64,000 bases of DNA from Adiantum capillus-veneris (lineage: Eukaryota; Streptophyta; Polypodiopsida; Polypodiales; Pteridaceae): assembly GCA_014529385.2 (NCBI GenBank), contig CM043945.1, positions 142,454,241-142,518,240 of the forward strand. The letters run 5' to 3'. The translations under genes were made by a program, and so were the position numbers. The notes below the pieces were generated by a model. That model saw only the letters and a program-made list of their open reading frames with translations. It was not told the origin of the DNA and searched no databases. This document shows, in pieces, positions 62,314 to 64,000 of this stretch. Position 1 is the first letter of the stretch, and every line of letters begins with the position of its first letter.

Positions 62314-62966
62314 GGTGTCATTCCACTCACCACCTTAAAAGCCATCCGAAAAGCCCATAGTGTTGAATCCAGCTTGTCATCCCAATCTGATTTGTTTTCC
62401 GACACAATCTTCTTCAAAATTCTCACCAGCACTTTATTAGAGCTTTCTGCCCGCCCATTTGCTTGCGGATGATATGGAGTAGATTTCTTATACAAAATCA
62501 TATGTCTGGATGTCAACTCGTGAATCACAGAATTCAAAAAGTGTGTTCCCTGATCCGATACCAACTGAATAGGACATCCAAATCTTGTCATAATGTTTTT
62601 ATATAGAAATCGTGCCACACTAGCTGCTTTATTATCTCTCAAAGCCACTGCTTCCACCCATTTGGTAGCATAATCTGTTGCAACAAGAATATATCTCGAA
62701 CCTATCCTCTTTGCTCATGGTTTTATTGGTCCTACAAAATCTATTCCCCACTTCTGAAATGGTTCTAATGGTAAGACTGGATGATCATGCATCCTATCCC
62801 CTTGTGTAGGATGCCTCATCTTCTGACATTGAACACATTCCTTGGCAAAACTATGTGCATCCTTCAATAACAAAGGCCACCAAAGTCCAGCTTGTAAAAT
62901 TTTCCGACCTATAATTTCCCCTGAGAAATGTCCTCCAGCTAATCCCCAATGTGTCTCCGGCAACAC
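62271..62966 (-). pseudogene. Gypsy-4 integrase zinc finger and catalytic core
   Basis: 62966-62715: ETHWGLAGGHFSGEIIGRKI and AKECVQCQKMRHPTQ give the H2C2 finger, and FQKWGIDFVGPIKP carries the first Asp; a TGA then falls at 62715-62717. The frame continues AKRIGSRYILVATDYATKWV, then FGCPIQLVSDQGTHFLNSVI (second Asp) and STPYHPQANGRAESSNKVLV (Glu), WDDKLDSTLWAFRMAFK. The D-D-E triad is complete. One stop and one frameshift break it. Confidence 0.88.
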
Positions 62967-63158
62967 TGCTTTCTACTCTTCATCTAGAACACATCGTCGT
63001 ATAATCTGATCTGCTCCTTTTCTATACAATGCTCCAGCTATAATCAGAAATGGTCTGCTCCTCAATGCAAACTTATTCCTTTGATCCGCAGACATTGTCG
63101 AAGGTAAAACTCCATCTGTCAGAAACTGAACCATCTGATCATACCAATCATCAAAAAA

Positions 63159-63857
63159 CTATCCTTCCACACGAGACAAATCCGCATCAGGCAATTTATC
63201 CGATACTCCTGATAATTCCTCCTTATGTTCCAACCTATTGAGGTGATCCACCACTGCATGCTGAGTTCCTGGAGTATGAACAACTATGTAATCAAATTCT
63301 TGCAACATGAGCATCCATCTTGCTAATCTACCTTCCAGTTTTGGCTTCTTTACAAGAAACAATAAAGCCCGATGATCCACATGAAAAACCACTTTATTCC
63401 CTAGCAAATAATGTCGGAATTTTTCCAAAGCAAAAATCATTCCTGAAGCTTCCCTTTCCATAACTGTGTAATTCTTCTCCGGTGCTCTCAACATTCTACT
63501 AGCATAATAAACCGGTCTAAACCATCCCTTAATCTTCTCCTGCATTAAAACAGCTCCTACTGCCATGTCGGAAGCATCAACATACACATGAAACGGCAAT
63601 TCCCAATTTGGTGGTTGAAGTATAGGTGAAGCTACCAACATCTTTTTGATAATCTGAAAAGCCTTTTCTTGAGCTTCTCCCCAAACAAATTCCACTTCCT
63701 TCTTAGTCAAATGACTAAGTGGTGCACTCACATCCGCCAAATACCATAAATACCTACCATGCCATTTGATATGTCCAACAAACCGCATCACTGCCTTCAA
63801 ATTTTCTGGAGCTACAACTTTGTGAATTGCACTAATCTTGTCCCCATCAATCGACAT
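63159..63857 (-). pseudogene. Gypsy-4 RNase H domain
   Basis: It reads KISAIHKVVAPENLKAVMRF, VGHIKWHGRYLWYLADVSAP, FQIIKKMLVASPILQPPNWE, LPFHVYVDASDMAVGAVLMQ (first Asp), RPVYYASRMLRAPEKNYTVM, EREASGMIFALEKFRHYLLG (Glu) and VVFHVDHRALLFLVKKPKLE (Asp), then RLARWMLMLQEFDYIVVHTP. The domain is whole. It follows RT sequence at 63858-64000 (LLGHIISQE-stop) and is followed by a broken linker at 63158-62967. Confidence 0.9.
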
Positions 63858-64000
63858 TCATTCTTGAGAGATGATATGTCCCAACAATTTTCCCTTTTGT
63901 ACTGCTATTGCACACTTCTGGGGATTAAGTGACATCCGAAACATCCTACATCTTTCAAAACACTTCCTCAAATATTCCAGATGCATGACTTTTTCCCAAA
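63858..64000 (-). pseudogene. Gypsy-4 reverse transcriptase, C-terminal end
   Basis: The minus strand gives LNPQKCAIAVQKGKLLGHII, then SQE and a stop TGA before MSIDGDKI. K-L-L-G-H-I-I is the conserved block after the catalytic motif. The rest of RT lies beyond the window. Confidence 0.8.

Larger units (their letters stand above)
60397..64000 (-). mobile_element. Ty3/gypsy element (Gypsy-4), 3' half, running off the window
   Basis: On minus: RT end (64000-63858), RNase H (63857-63159), integrase zinc finger, core and C-terminus (62966-61936), then a long extra ORF (61839-60397). The order RT-RNase H-integrase is gypsy. It has one RNase H only and keeps the D-A-S of that domain, so it belongs to a different group from Tat-1 to Tat-3. 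A stop or frameshift separates most pieces. The 5' half lies to the right of the window. Confidence 0.85.

Overview
This is a window of a large, transposon-dominated land-plant nuclear genome. It shows dual-RNase-H (Tat/Ogre-type) Ty3/gypsy elements, Ty1/copia remnants, a Mutator-like transposase with a SWIM finger, spliced gene fragments with GT..AG introns, a foldback MITE and many (GA)n, (CA)n and (CT)n microsatellites. The transposase and the split host gene resemble families I associate with seed-free plants (ferns, lycophytes, mosses), but that is recollection; the species cannot be told from the sequence. No bacterial feature, rRNA, tRNA or CRISPR array was seen.

Layout. 1-2984 is a decayed copia element on the minus strand, interrupted by a near-perfect palindromic MITE (2241-2680) and cut at its 5' side by gypsy element Tat-1 (+, 2985-11640). 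The Tat-1 5' LTR is itself split by a minus-strand solo LTR (4237-6932) with a target-site duplication. 12059-12731 is an LTR of a second gypsy family. 13090-15740 holds decayed copia and chromovirus pol pieces. 17739-20922 is a broken Mutator-like transposase gene. 22633-32416 is a multi-exon host gene of unknown function, split near its start by a 7.8-kb element that encodes only gag and protease. 32417-34244 is a duplicated chimeric block. 34245-43126 is Tat-2 (-), nearly complete from 5' LTR to integrase. 43127-49286 is Tat-3 (+), from protease to 3' LTR. 49287-56200 is gene-poor, AT-rich and repeat-rich. 56206-56763 is a strongly diverged histone H3-like gene with one in-frame stop. 56790-58110 is a microsatellite cluster. 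60397-64000 is the 3' half of another gypsy element (-) with a long coiled-coil-rich ORF downstream of integrase.

Most interesting. (1) Tat-1 and Tat-2 carry, between primer-binding site and gag, two families of small accessory ORFs (about 70 aa, and about 150-180 aa) that I do not recognise; each is duplicated within Tat-2. (2) The histone H3-like gene keeps the H3 start MAR..ARK and the alphaN/alpha1 region but has a diverged core and a C-terminal extension. (3) The host gene broken at 22748/30582 reads in one frame across a 5-bp duplication GATGT. (4) The gag-protease element shows three same-frame ORFs separated by single stops and no reverse transcriptase.

How the genes work together: nearly all coding sequence belongs to retrotransposons (gag = particle, protease = polyprotein processing, RT/RNase H = cDNA synthesis, integrase = insertion). 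The window is a nested insertion history, not a set of cooperating host genes. Almost every element has stops, frameshifts or lost ends, so most are relics.
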